Source: Myxococcales bacterium (lineage in GTDB: Bacteria > Myxococcota_A > UBA9160 > SZUA-336). Taken from it: a stretch of DNA of 64,000 nt. This document shows positions 18,968 to 28,011 of the stretch, piece after piece; position 1 is the first letter of the stretch; each line of letters begins with the position of its first letter. The DNA lies in contig JABSQV010000005.1 in assembly GCA_013215565.1 (NCBI GenBank), positions 1 through 64,000 of the forward strand, given 5' to 3'. The position numbers were made by a program, and so were the translations under genes. The notes under the pieces were generated by a model. It did not search any database. It was not told where the DNA came from and was given only the letters and a program-made list of their open reading frames with translations.

Positions 18968-21379
18968 CTACCGAAGCTCCCCACCGAAGCGATGAGCCAG
19001 CATCTTGACGATCCGATCGGTCGTACCCGCGACTTCTGCGTCTCGAAGCGTGCGGTCGGGTCGCTGGAAGATCAGGCGGAAGGCCAGGCTGACCTTGCCG
19101 TCCGGAATGCCCTTCCCCTGATAACGGTCGAAGAGGGTCACAGAAACCAGCGTAGACCCTCCCCCCTTGCACATCGCCTCCAGTACCTCTCCCGCACCCC
19201 GCGCCTCGTCCACGAGAATCGCGAGGTCGCGGCGTACCGCTGGGAATTTCGAGACCTCGACGAACTTCGAGCGCGCGGCGCCGGCCTCGGCCGTTTCGAG
19301 CGCGTCCAGGTCGAGCTCGAGCACCCCGCAGGCGTCCTCGATCTCGAAGTGCGCGGCGACCTCGGGATGCAGCTCCCCGACGGTCGCCAGCACGTCCTTG
19401 CCCGCCACGAACTCGCCCGCGGCCGCGGGGTGCAGGTAGGGCTGCTCGGTCCCGCTTCGAAACCTCGCCTCGACCCGGAACTCGCGCAGCAACCCCTCCA
19501 CGATCCCCTTGGCCTCGAAGAACAGAGGAGCCGGCTCCGCGGCCTCCCACAGGTTCTGGCGCTCTCCCCGCGTCAGTACGGCGGCCGCGCGCAGGCGTTC
19601 CTCGGGCAGCTGCCGGCCCTCGCAGGTCCTGAACACGCGAGAAACTTCGAACAGCCGCACCCGGTCGAGCTGGTGAGAGAGGTTCCGATGGACCGCGCGC
19701 AGGAGCGTGGGCACCAGGTCGGACCGAAGGCAGGGCTCTTCCTCCACGATCGGGTTGAGCAAGCGCACCGAGCGCCGACGTGGATCGTCCTCCGCAAGCC
19801 GCATCGCGTCCAGGTCCGAGTCCGAAACGGCCGGGAACGCGCGCATCTCGCTCAGGCCGGATCCGACCAGCAGGTCCCGGACCCGGTCCGCAAGCCGGTA
19901 GGCAGCCGGCTCGGTCGCGGGCACGGCCGCGCCAATCGGCATCGTGGGCTCGATCTGGTCGTAGCCGAGCACGCGCCCCACCTCCTCGACGAGGTCCTCC
20001 GGGATCCCGAGATCGTTTCTCCAGCTCGGCGCAACGCACTCGAGTCGGCCATCGGGCGCGAGTTCGGTGCGCACACCGACCCGGCCGAGCATCGCGACGA
20101 CCTCTTCGGTCTGGAGTGGGACTCCGAGCAGCTGTTCCGGGAGCTTTGGATCGAGCCGGATCGGACCCGGCACCGGGGCGGGATCTCCTCTGGCTTCGAC
20201 GACACCGCGCGATACGGCGCCACCCGAGAGTTCCGAGAGGAGCCGCGCCGCGCGGTCGACCGCGCGCACGACACCCTCCGGGTCGATGCCCCGCTCGAAA
20301 CGGTACGAAGCTTCGGAGTGCAGGTTGAGCCTCCTCGCCGTGCGCCGCACCCGCGATGGAGCGAAGTGGGCGGACTCGAGCAAGATGTCGACGGTGGTCT
20401 CGCCCACCTCGGTTTCGACGCCCCCCATCACGCCCGCAATCGCGACTGGGCGTTCTGCATCCGCGATGACGAGGTCCTCGGTCGAGAGTTCGCGGGTCTG
20501 ACCGTCGAGCGTCACGATCCGCTCGTCCGCACGGGCCGCCCGGACGCGGATCTCTGCCCCCCGAATCGAAGCCAGATCGAACGCGTGTAACGGCTGACCG
20601 AATTCGAGCAGAGTCAGGTTCGTCACGTCCACGGCAATTCCGAGCGAGCGCTGGCCACAGGCCTCGAGGCGCTCCCGAAGCCAGTCGGGAGAGGGCCCGA
20701 GTTTCACACCGAGCACCACGCGGCCCGCATAGCAGTAGCACCCCGCTGGGTCTTCGATCGAAATTCGAATGTCGTCTGAGGCTTCGCGCTCGACCTCGTT
20801 CGGCTCGCAGGGCGGCAGCCGGAGCGTGCCGCCGAAGTGCGCACGGACCTCGCGCGCCACGCCCAGCAACGACGTACAGTCCCCGCGGTTCGGCGTCAGT
20901 TCCAGGTCGAGCACCGTCTCGCCGCCCATCTGGCTGGCAAGCGGCGCACCGATCTCGGCGTCGGCGTCGAGCACCAGAATCCCAGAGTGCTCGTCGCCCA
21001 GGCCAAGTTCGCGCAGAGAACAGATCATCCCGTGCGAGACCACGCCCCGGATCTTCGTCTTCTTGACCTTCGTCCCGTCGGGGAGCCGCGTGCCCGGAGA
21101 CACCACCGCGACTTTCTGTCCCGGCGCGACGTTGGGCGCGCCGCACACGATGTCGACTGGCTCGCCTTCTCCGAGGTCGACCCGGCAGAGCGAGAGGCGA
21201 TCGGCATTCGGGTGACGCTCGTGCGCTACGACCTGCCCGACGCGAACCCCCTCTAGCTCCGGGCCCGTCCGCAGAATCTCGTCGAGTTCGAGTCCGGCCA
21301 GGGTCAGCCGTTCCGCCAGCGTCTCCGGATCCTCGGGAAGATCGATGAACTCGGAGAGCCAGCCCAGCGGAACCCGCAT
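18968..21379 (-). CDS. pheT: phenylalanine--tRNA ligase subunit beta
   Basis: MRVPLGWLSEFIDLPED start, tRNA-binding domain (VAHERHPNADRLSLCRVDLG), B3/B4 and FDX-ACB regions; ATG overlaps the pheS stop. Confidence 0.96.
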   Translation of the reverse strand: MRVPLGWLSEFIDLPEDPETLAERLTLAGLELDEILRTGPELEGVRVGQVVAHERHPNADRLSLCRVDLGEGEPVDIVCGAPNVAPGQKVAVVSPGTRLPDGTKVKKTKIRGVVSHGMICSLRELGLGDEHSGILVLDADAEIGAPLASQMGGETVLDLELTPNRGDCTSLLGVAREVRAHFGGTLRLPPCEPNEVEREASDDIRISIEDPAGCYCYAGRVVLGVKLGPSPDWLRERLEACGQRSLGIAVDVTNLTLLEFGQPLHAFDLASIRGAEIRVRAARADERIVTLDGQTRELSTEDLVIADAERPVAIAGVMGGVETEVGETTVDILLESAHFAPSRVRRTARRLNLHSEASYRFERGIDPEGVVRAVDRAARLLSELSGGAVSRGVVEARGDPAPVPGPIRLDPKLPEQLLGVPLQTEEVVAMLGRVGVRTELAPDGRLECVAPSWRNDLGIPEDLVEEVGRVLGYDQIEPTMPIGAAVPATEPAAYRLADRVRDLLVGSGLSEMRAFPAVSDSDLDAMRLAEDDPRRRSVRLLNPIVEEEPCLRSDLVPTLLRAVHRNLSHQLDRVRLFEVSRVFRTCEGRQLPEERLRAAAVLTRGERQNLWEAAEPAPLFFEAKGIVEGLLREFRVEARFRSGTEQPYLHPAAAGEFVAGKDVLATVGELHPEVAAHFEIEDACGVLELDLDALETAEAGAARSKFVEVSKFPAVRRDLAILVDEARGAGEVLEAMCKGGGSTLVSVTLFDRYQGKGIPDGKVSLAFRLIFQRPDRTLRDAEVAGTTDRIVKMLAHRFGGELR

Positions 21380-22368
21380 CAGAGCTGCTCCCGGATGCGG
21401 ACGTCGCTGTCGAAGAGCGCGTGAATGTTGGGAATGCCGTAGCGGCGCATGGCCGTGCGGTCGATGCCCATCCCGAAGGCGAATCCTCGATAGCGGGCGG
21501 GATCGACGCCTACGTTCTCGAGCACGCGGGGATGGATCATCCCGCACCCGCCCCACTCGAGCCATTGATCGTTCCACCAAAAGTCCATCTCGGCGGACGG
21601 TTCGGTAAACGGAAAGAAGCTCGCGCGAAAACGCAGCGGGACATCGGAGCCCATCAGGTGGTGCGCGAACGCGTAGAGCACGCCCTTGAGGTCGGCAAAG
21701 GTCACCTCCTCATCGACCAGGAAGCCCTCGATCTGATGAAAGAGCGGCGACTTCGTCGAACCGTGATCGGTCCGGAACACGCGCCCGGGCGCGATGAAGC
21801 GGAATGGCGGTTCGCGGTCCCGCATCGCCCGGATCTGAACCGGGGACGTATGCGTGCGAAGCACCGCTCCTCCCTCGACGAAAAAGGTGTCGTGCATGTC
21901 GCGGGCGGGATGGTCCGGAGGGAAGTTCAGGGCCTCGAAGTTGTTGTAATCACTCTCAACCTCGGGACCCTCCACGACCGAAAAGCCGAGCCCCTGGAAG
22001 AACTCGACCATGTCGCGCTCGACGAACGTCACCGGATGCAAGGCGCCACGCCGCAGCGACGCTCCGGGCAGGGTGACGTCGAGGCGGTGCTTGGCGAGTT
22101 CGGCGCTCTGAAGATCGCGCTCGAGTTCGGCCTGCCGCTCCCCGACCCAGGCTTCGATCCGCTGCTTGAGCGCATTGGCGGCCGATCCGATGGCCGAGCG
22201 GCGCTCGGCCGGAAGTTCGCCGAGGCTTCGCAGCACCCCCGAGAGAGATCCCCTGCGGCCCAGAAAGCGCGCACGCGTCTCTCTCAGGCTCTGAGGCGTA
22301 TCGGCCGCTGCGACCTCCCCGAGAGCGGCTCGCTCGATCGCTCCGAGGTCCGGGGTCTCCGCAGGCAT
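21379..22368 (-). CDS. pheS: phenylalanine--tRNA ligase subunit alpha
   Basis: HPVTFVERDMVEFFQGLGFSVVEGPEVESDYNNFEALNFPPDHPARDMHDTFF; GMGIDRTAMRRYGI. ATG at 22368; ORF extends to 22419. Confidence 0.96.
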   Translation of the reverse strand: MPAETPDLGAIERAALGEVAAADTPQSLRETRARFLGRRGSLSGVLRSLGELPAERRSAIGSAANALKQRIEAWVGERQAELERDLQSAELAKHRLDVTLPGASLRRGALHPVTFVERDMVEFFQGLGFSVVEGPEVESDYNNFEALNFPPDHPARDMHDTFFVEGGAVLRTHTSPVQIRAMRDREPPFRFIAPGRVFRTDHGSTKSPLFHQIEGFLVDEEVTFADLKGVLYAFAHHLMGSDVPLRFRASFFPFTEPSAEMDFWWNDQWLEWGGCGMIHPRVLENVGVDPARYRGFAFGMGIDRTAMRRYGIPNIHALFDSDVRIREQL

Positions 22369-22378
22369 TCCGGGAACC

Positions 22379-22732
22379 TCAGACGGCCGGCTGCTTGGCC
22401 CGATCCGCGATCGCGGCAAACGCTTTCGGATCCTGGATTGCGAGTTCCGCCAGGATCTTGCGATCGATCTCGATCCCGGCCTGATTCAGCCCGTGGATCA
22501 ACTTGCTGTACGAGAGCCCGTTCTGTTGCGCCGCCGCACCGATCCGCGTGATCCAGAGCCGGCGGAACTGCCGCTTGCGCTGCCGCCGGTCGCGGTAGGC
22601 GTAGACCAGGCTCTTCTCCACCGCGAGCCGGGCCGGTCGAAAGAGCTTCCCCCGGGATCCGCGGAACCCGGACGCCTGTTTGAGCAACTTCCGGTGACGC
22701 CGCTGTCGCGTGACCCCTCGCTTCACTCTCAT
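22379..22732 (-). CDS. rplT: 50S ribosomal protein L20
   Basis: [34 protein letters not shown]...[24 protein letters not shown]. Confidence 0.98.
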   Translation of the reverse strand: MRVKRGVTRQRRHRKLLKQASGFRGSRGKLFRPARLAVEKSLVYAYRDRRQRKRQFRRLWITRIGAAAQQNGLSYSKLIHGLNQAGIEIDRKILAELAIQDPKAFAAIADRAKQPAV

Positions 22733-22756
22733 GTCGAGTTTCCTCTTCCCAGACCC

Positions 22757-22954
22757 CTAGAGATAGGGGACCTGACTCTTGATTCGAGGCTCGTCGACCG
22801 AATCGACCAGCCCACCGCTGCGCAGATTGCGCTTTCGCTTCGGTGATTTCTTCGTGAGGATGTGATTCCGAAACGCCTTCTTGCGAGCGAGCCTTCCCTT
22901 TGCGGTCAACTTGAAACGTTTCGCGGCGCCCCGTCTGGTCTTGATCTTCGGCAT
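22757..22954 (-). CDS. rpmI: 50S ribosomal protein L35
   Basis: [48 protein letters not shown] at 22954. Confidence 0.97.
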   Translation of the reverse strand: MPKIKTRRGAAKRFKLTAKGRLARKKAFRNHILTKKSPKRKRNLRSGGLVDSVDEPRIKSQVPYL

Positions 22955-22979
22955 TGCACTCCTTCCCGCGGATCCCGCC

Positions 22980-23675
22980 CTACTCGACGGCGGATTCCTC
23001 CTCGACCACTCCCAGGTCCTCCGTCCCCGCCGCCTCAACGGACCCGACGGCCGCTTCGCGCTCCTCGGCTTCGGCAGCCTCTGCCGACAGGCGTGCTGCC
23101 TCTTCCTTCCTGATCTTCTCGACCGCCGAGCGGATCGGTGCGAGCACCAGGTTGAGCGTGCGCCCTTCGCTTCGAACCGACTGCTCTACGGTCGCAATTT
23201 CACTCATGAGTTCCGAGATCCGCGCCAACAACACGCGGCCGAGATTCGTGAACAGGTTTTCTCGTCCGCGAAACATGACCGTACACTTGACCTTGTCACC
23301 CTCGATCAGAAATTTCCGCGCATTTCGCAACTTGAATTCGAGATCGTGATCATCGATCCGCGGCCTGAGCTTGATCTCCTTGAGCTGCGTCTGGTGCTGG
23401 GACTTCTTCGCGTTGGCGGCCTTCTTCTTCTGCTCGTACTTGTAACGCCCGTAGTCCATGATCTTGCAGACGGGCGGTCGAGCAGTGGGAGCGATTTCGA
23501 CCAGATCCAGTCCGACCCGCCCCGCGACATCCCTCGCGGCGTCGGCCGCCATCACCCCGAGTTGTTGGCCGTCATGGTTGATCAGCCGGACCTCTACGGC
23601 CCGAATCGCCGTATTGACCCGGACCTTGTCTTCGTCTGGACGCAGATCGCGCCAACGTCGTCTACGAAATCCCAC
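22980..23675 (-). CDS. infC: translation initiation factor IF-3 (with acidic C-terminal extension)
   Basis: [56 protein letters not shown]-terminal Ala/Glu-rich tail. GTG start overlaps thrS by 14 nt. Confidence 0.95.
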   Translation of the reverse strand: MGFRRRRWRDLRPDEDKVRVNTAIRAVEVRLINHDGQQLGVMAADAARDVAGRVGLDLVEIAPTARPPVCKIMDYGRYKYEQKKKAANAKKSQHQTQLKEIKLRPRIDDHDLEFKLRNARKFLIEGDKVKCTVMFRGRENLFTNLGRVLLARISELMSEIATVEQSVRSEGRTLNLVLAPIRSAVEKIRKEEAARLSAEAAEAEEREAAVGSVEAAGTEDLGVVEEESAVE

Positions 23676-25593
23676 GCGTTTTCACTTCCTCCTCCAATGT
23701 GGAACAAGCTTCCTCGACCCCGACCGTGGTCTGGGCCTTCTGGTGGCGCCTGCGAACCGTGACCGTGCCGTCGGCCAGCTCGCGGTCTCCGGCCACCAGG
23801 ATATACGGAATCTTGGCGGTTTCGGCGGAACGAATTCGGTAACCGAGGGTTTCGCTTCGGGCATCGAGTTCCACTCGGATCCCGGATCCTCTGAGCACGT
23901 CGCAGACCTTGCCCGCATATTCCGCGTGCCGGTCGGCGATCGGCAGCACCTGGGCCTGCACGGGCGCCAGCCAGAGGGGCAGCTCGCCGGCCGTGTGCTC
24001 GAGGTAGATGCCGATGAAACGCTCGAGCGAGCCCAGGATGGCCTTGTGCATCATCGCAGGCACGTGCTCCTGGCCGTCGGCGCCCACGTAGCGAAGGTCG
24101 AAACGCTCGGGCATCGCCATGTCCATCTGGAGCGTCCCGAGCTGCCACTGGCGACCCAGCACGTCGCGGAAGTGGAACTCGATCTTGGGCCCGTAGAATG
24201 CGCCCTCCCCGGGAGCCCATTCGAAGGAGAAGCCGGCTCGCTCGGTCGCGTCGCCCAGCCGCTTCTCCGCACGTTCCCAGTCCCCGATCTCCCCGATGTA
24301 CTGCTCTGGCCGCGTCGCCACGCGGACTTCCAAGCCCGAGAGCCCGAGATCGCGATAGACCTCGGCGGTCATCCGGAGTACCCGGTCCATCTCGGCCTCG
24401 ACCTGGTCGGGCTGGCAGTAGATGTGAGCGTCGTCCTGGGACATCGCGCGCACCCGGGTCATGCCCAGCAGCGTCCCGGAGCGCTCGTTGCGGTGCAGGC
24501 GTGAGAACTCGGCCAGGCGCAGCGGCAGTTCGCGGTAGGAGCGCTTGCGCGAGCCGAAGATCAGGCAGTGACCGGGGCAGTTCATCGGCTTGACGCCGAT
24601 CTCTGCGTCTTCGCCGGAAGCACGGATCTTGAACATGTCCGGGAACATCTCGTAGTGACCCGAACGCTTGAAAATCTCGACGTCGAAGAGCAGGGGCGCG
24701 GTGACTTCCAGGAACCCGTACTTGAGGTTCAACTCACGCATGTACGCGACGAGCGTGTTGAAGAGCACCAGCCCCTTGGGCAGGTAGAAGGGCGCACCCG
24801 GCGCCCAGGCATGGAACCAGAACAGATCGAGGTCGGCCCCGATTCGCCGGTGGTCTCGTCGGCGCGCCTGCTCCAGCCGCTCCAGGTGCAAGCCGAGTTC
24901 CTTCTCGGTCGAGAAGGCCACGCCGTAGATCCGCTGAAGCATCGGGTTCGACTCGTCGCCCCGCCAGTAAGAGCCGCCGACCTCGGTGAGCTTGAAGGCC
25001 CCGATCTGCCCGGTCTGCTGCACGTGGGGACCTCGGCAGAGGTCGACGAAGTCGCCGTTCCGAAACAGCGTCAGCTCGGCGCCTTCGTCGATGTCGTCGA
25101 CCCGCGAGACCTTGAGTTCCTCTCCCAGCGACGCGAACAGGCGCTTCGCCTCCTCGCGCTCCACGACCTCCCGCTCGAGCGGTTGCTGCGCCTCGACGAT
25201 GCGCCGCATTTCGGCCTCGATCGACTCGAAGTGCTCGGGCGTCAGCCGGACCGGCACGTCGAGGTCGTACTGGAACTTCTCGCTGTGATCGGACCGTCCG
25301 ACGTCGATCTGTGTTTCCGGCCACAGCCGCTTGACCGCGGCCGCCATCACGTGCTCGGCCGAGTGGCGGATCACCTCGCCGGCCTCTGGATCTCGCGCCG
25401 TGATCACGCGAAACGGGCCGCTCTGCGAGAGCGGCTCGCGCAGATCGACGAGACGGCCCCCGATCGCCCCCGCCACGGCGCCGCGCGCGAGTCCGGGCCC
25501 GATCTTGGACGCGACGTCGAGCGGCGTCGCACCGAAGGGTACGCAGAGACAGGTCCCGTCCGGCAGCTCGAGTTCGAGCGATCGCTCACTCAT
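23662..25593 (-). CDS. thrS: threonine--tRNA ligase
   Basis: TGS domain, MNCPGHCLIFGS, FSRLHRNERSGTLLGMTRVRAMSQDDAHIYC motifs. Confidence 0.97.
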   Translation of the reverse strand: MSERSLELELPDGTCLCVPFGATPLDVASKIGPGLARGAVAGAIGGRLVDLREPLSQSGPFRVITARDPEAGEVIRHSAEHVMAAAVKRLWPETQIDVGRSDHSEKFQYDLDVPVRLTPEHFESIEAEMRRIVEAQQPLEREVVEREEAKRLFASLGEELKVSRVDDIDEGAELTLFRNGDFVDLCRGPHVQQTGQIGAFKLTEVGGSYWRGDESNPMLQRIYGVAFSTEKELGLHLERLEQARRRDHRRIGADLDLFWFHAWAPGAPFYLPKGLVLFNTLVAYMRELNLKYGFLEVTAPLLFDVEIFKRSGHYEMFPDMFKIRASGEDAEIGVKPMNCPGHCLIFGSRKRSYRELPLRLAEFSRLHRNERSGTLLGMTRVRAMSQDDAHIYCQPDQVEAEMDRVLRMTAEVYRDLGLSGLEVRVATRPEQYIGEIGDWERAEKRLGDATERAGFSFEWAPGEGAFYGPKIEFHFRDVLGRQWQLGTLQMDMAMPERFDLRYVGADGQEHVPAMMHKAILGSLERFIGIYLEHTAGELPLWLAPVQAQVLPIADRHAEYAGKVCDVLRGSGIRVELDARSETLGYRIRSAETAKIPYILVAGDRELADGTVTVRRRHQKAQTTVGVEEACSTLEEEVKTRGIS

Positions 25594-25669
25594 CGAAGAT
25601 CGGAGTTTTGGGACAGGCGCAAAATCAACCCCGCGGGTGCTTGGCTCGAGCCAATCGGCTCGACCTAGG

Positions 25670-25744
25670 TGGTAGGCACGGCCGGGATTGAACCGGCGAC
25701 CCCTACCGTGTCAAGGTAGTGCTCTTCCACTGAGCTACGTGCCT
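25670..25744 (-). tRNA. tRNA-Val (anticodon GAC), CCA encoded
   Basis: Minus-strand AGGCACG TA GCTC AGTGGAAG AGC A CTACC TTGACAC GGTAG GGGTC GCCGG TTCAATC CCGGC CGTGCCT A CCA folds as a complete cloverleaf. Anticodon loop TTGACAC gives GAC. Confidence 0.95.
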
Positions 25745-25758
25745 CTAACCACTCGGAT

Positions 25759-25787
25759 TCAATATCAATTTCGGATTCTGGTGTCAA
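25759..25787 (-). promoter_or_regulatory. predicted sigma70-type promoter for tRNA-Val (possibly also thrS operon)
   Basis: Minus strand TTGACA (25787-25782), 17 nt spacer, TATTGA (25764-25759). tRNA 5' end is 15 nt downstream of the -10. The -35 overlaps the stop codon of the AI-2E gene. Confidence 0.55.
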
Positions 25788-26854
25788 TTTCGTGAGGTCG
25801 GAGGCGCGGCCGGGTCCGGGCCCCAGATCCGGGGGACCACGAGAACCCGGGCCACCGCCAGAAGCGGCACTGCGAGCACGATCCCGGCGAAGCCCAGCAA
25901 CTGGCCCCCCGCGACCAGGCCCAGGATGACGACGCAGGGGTGCAGCCCGAGGCGATCGCCCACGATCCGGGGGGTGATCAGGGTCCCCTCCAGCGCCTGG
26001 ACGATCGCGAATCCCCCGGCGACCCAGGCCAGGCGCGCGTCCAGACCGTACTCGACCCCGGTCAACAGCAACGCCAGCCCGAAGCCGAGAGCCGGGCCCG
26101 CGTAGGGAATGATCACGAGAAATCCGGCCAGCGTCCCCACCAGGATCCCGGCCGGCACCCCCGCGATCGAGTACACGAGGCTGTACAGGAGCGCCAGCAC
26201 CAGACACACGCTGAGCTGCCCCCGAAGCCAGGCCGAGACCACCCGGTCCACCTGCACGCCCGCCTCGAGAACCGGATCCCGGGCCTCGGCCGGAAGCACG
26301 CCGACCAGGGTGCCGCGGAGCCTCGGGCCGTCCCGCATCGCGTAGAAGGCCAGTACCGGGAAGAGCAGGATCTCGAACGCGACGAATACCAGCGAGCTCG
26401 TGCTCCGAAACATCGCCGCGACCGCGGCCGTGAATGGTCCGCGAATGTCGAGCCTCTGAACCCGGGAGCGGAGTTCCGAGAGGGCCTCGGTACTGGTGTG
26501 CGGCAGGGAGAGGTCCAGGCGCTGTTCGACCCACGGGATCCAGTCGGTCTGCAGCCTGGACACCAGCCCCGGCAACTGCCCGATCAGGCCCAGGATCTCG
26601 GACTGAATCACCGGGAGCAGCACCAGGCAGAGCGCGGTCAGCAGCGCTCCGGCCAGTGCCAGCACGGCACCCGCGGTCGCTCCACGCGGAATCCCGAGGG
26701 CCTCGAGCCGGGTCAGCAGCGGACTCGCGAGGTAGGCGAGCAGGCCGGCCGCCGCCAGCGCGACCAGCACGTTCCGGAGTGCGATCACCGCCAGCAGCGT
26801 GGTCGCCGCCGTCGCACCCAAAATCCACCAGGCCCGTCGACTCACTGGCGCCAC
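25784..26854 (-). CDS. AI-2E family transporter (PerM-like)
   Basis: 356 aa with eight or so TM segments, VPAGILVGTLAGFLVIIPYAGPALGF and ALEGTLITPRIVGDRLGLHPCVVILGLVAGGQLLG motifs. Confidence 0.92.
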   Translation of the reverse strand: MAPVSRRAWWILGATAATTLLAVIALRNVLVALAAAGLLAYLASPLLTRLEALGIPRGATAGAVLALAGALLTALCLVLLPVIQSEILGLIGQLPGLVSRLQTDWIPWVEQRLDLSLPHTSTEALSELRSRVQRLDIRGPFTAAVAAMFRSTSSLVFVAFEILLFPVLAFYAMRDGPRLRGTLVGVLPAEARDPVLEAGVQVDRVVSAWLRGQLSVCLVLALLYSLVYSIAGVPAGILVGTLAGFLVIIPYAGPALGFGLALLLTGVEYGLDARLAWVAGGFAIVQALEGTLITPRIVGDRLGLHPCVVILGLVAGGQLLGFAGIVLAVPLLAVARVLVVPRIWGPDPAAPPTSRN

Positions 26855-28011
26855 GCCGGCGGAGCGGGGTCGGGTTGTTCGCTCTCAGAGATCCGGGCGA
26901 CGCCCAGCTCGACGAGATCGGAGGTCACGCGCACCCGTTCGAGCTCGAATCCCGGAAAGCCGGTTCGGACGAGCCGATCCTGAAGCGAGCCCGGAGAAAG
27001 CGTCGACGAAAGCTCGAACTCCGCGCGGAGCGGCCCGAGCAGTCGGAGCTTCGCGCCGTCGGCCCCGATCAGCTCCGTCAGGGCCTCGCGGACCGCATCG
27101 ACCTCGGCAAACTCGCGCACGTTGACCAGGATCAGTCGCAGCGGCCCCTGCGGCTGATCCAGCACCTGCCAGTTGCGATCGAGCTGCAGCAGCAGGTTCC
27201 GGACGACCTGTTCCTCGAGCGCCTCCAGCGCGCGCGCCGTGGCCTCGGCCGCGTCGCGGTGATACGCGGGCGTCTCGAAGGTCAGACGCGCCAGTTCGGA
27301 GCCGTCGGAGGCCCGCTCCGCCCGCACCTGAACCCGCGCGTCCCCACCCACCACGCCGGCGCCCATCCTGCGCGCACGCCACAACACCTCGACGTCCACC
27401 GCGACATCGGCCCCCAGCGCACGCGCAAGCTCCGGGGCCGTCGGCGGAACCCGACCGCGACCCGGTCGCAGCGGCGGCCGGACCAGCGTGTAACCCTGCG
27501 CGCTGAGGCTGCGTCTGAGCGTCTGCTCGAAGGCGTCGAGCGGGAGTTCGGGGCTCTCGACGGCGCGCACCACCAGCGCCACCGAGGGCCGCCTGGCGCC
27601 GCCTCCCAGATAGCCGAGTTCGGAGAGGCGCTCGCGGACCTGGGCTGCATCCACCGTGGCCACGATTGGCACCACGAACAGCGTCCGCTCGGGCGGGCCC
27701 GGGTCGTTCTGGATCTCCATTGCGCTCTCGGGCCGGTAGTTGAGCACCGAGCGGGCCGCCACCGGCACGAGGTCGACACGCAGCCGCTGCTCCTCGAGTT
27801 CGAATGTGGCCTGCGGAAGCATCTCGCGCGCGACCGCGAGGACTGCCTCGAGCAGCGCCTGATCGAAGGCCTGAGCGCGGGCCGAGTAGCGGTTCTCGCC
27901 GGTCACTTCGATCGAGCCAGCCACCCTCACCTGGACCGGCTCGACCGCGGGCGCGGCCCCGGGCGAAAGCGCGATCCAAACCCACGCGAAGACCGCTAGG
28001 AGAGCTGGCAC
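26842..28011 (-). CDS. DUF2066-like exported protein
   Basis: Signal peptide; SIEVTGENRYSARAQAFDQALLEAVLAVARE N-terminal pattern; family name is from memory only. Confidence 0.5.
   Translation of the reverse strand: MPALLAVFAWVWIALSPGAAPAVEPVQVRVAGSIEVTGENRYSARAQAFDQALLEAVLAVAREMLPQATFELEEQRLRVDLVPVAARSVLNYRPESAMEIQNDPGPPERTLFVVPIVATVDAAQVRERLSELGYLGGGARRPSVALVVRAVESPELPLDAFEQTLRRSLSAQGYTLVRPPLRPGRGRVPPTAPELARALGADVAVDVEVLWRARRMGAGVVGGDARVQVRAERASDGSELARLTFETPAYHRDAAEATARALEALEEQVVRNLLLQLDRNWQVLDQPQGPLRLILVNVREFAEVDAVREALTELIGADGAKLRLLGPLRAEFELSSTLSPGSLQDRLVRTGFPGFELERVRVTSDLVELGVARISESEQPDPAPPAWRQ

Noticed and set aside
18684-21146. 820 aa minus-strand ORF overlapping pheT in another frame
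   Set aside because: Arg/Gly-rich shadow frame; pheT (18968-21379) explains the region.
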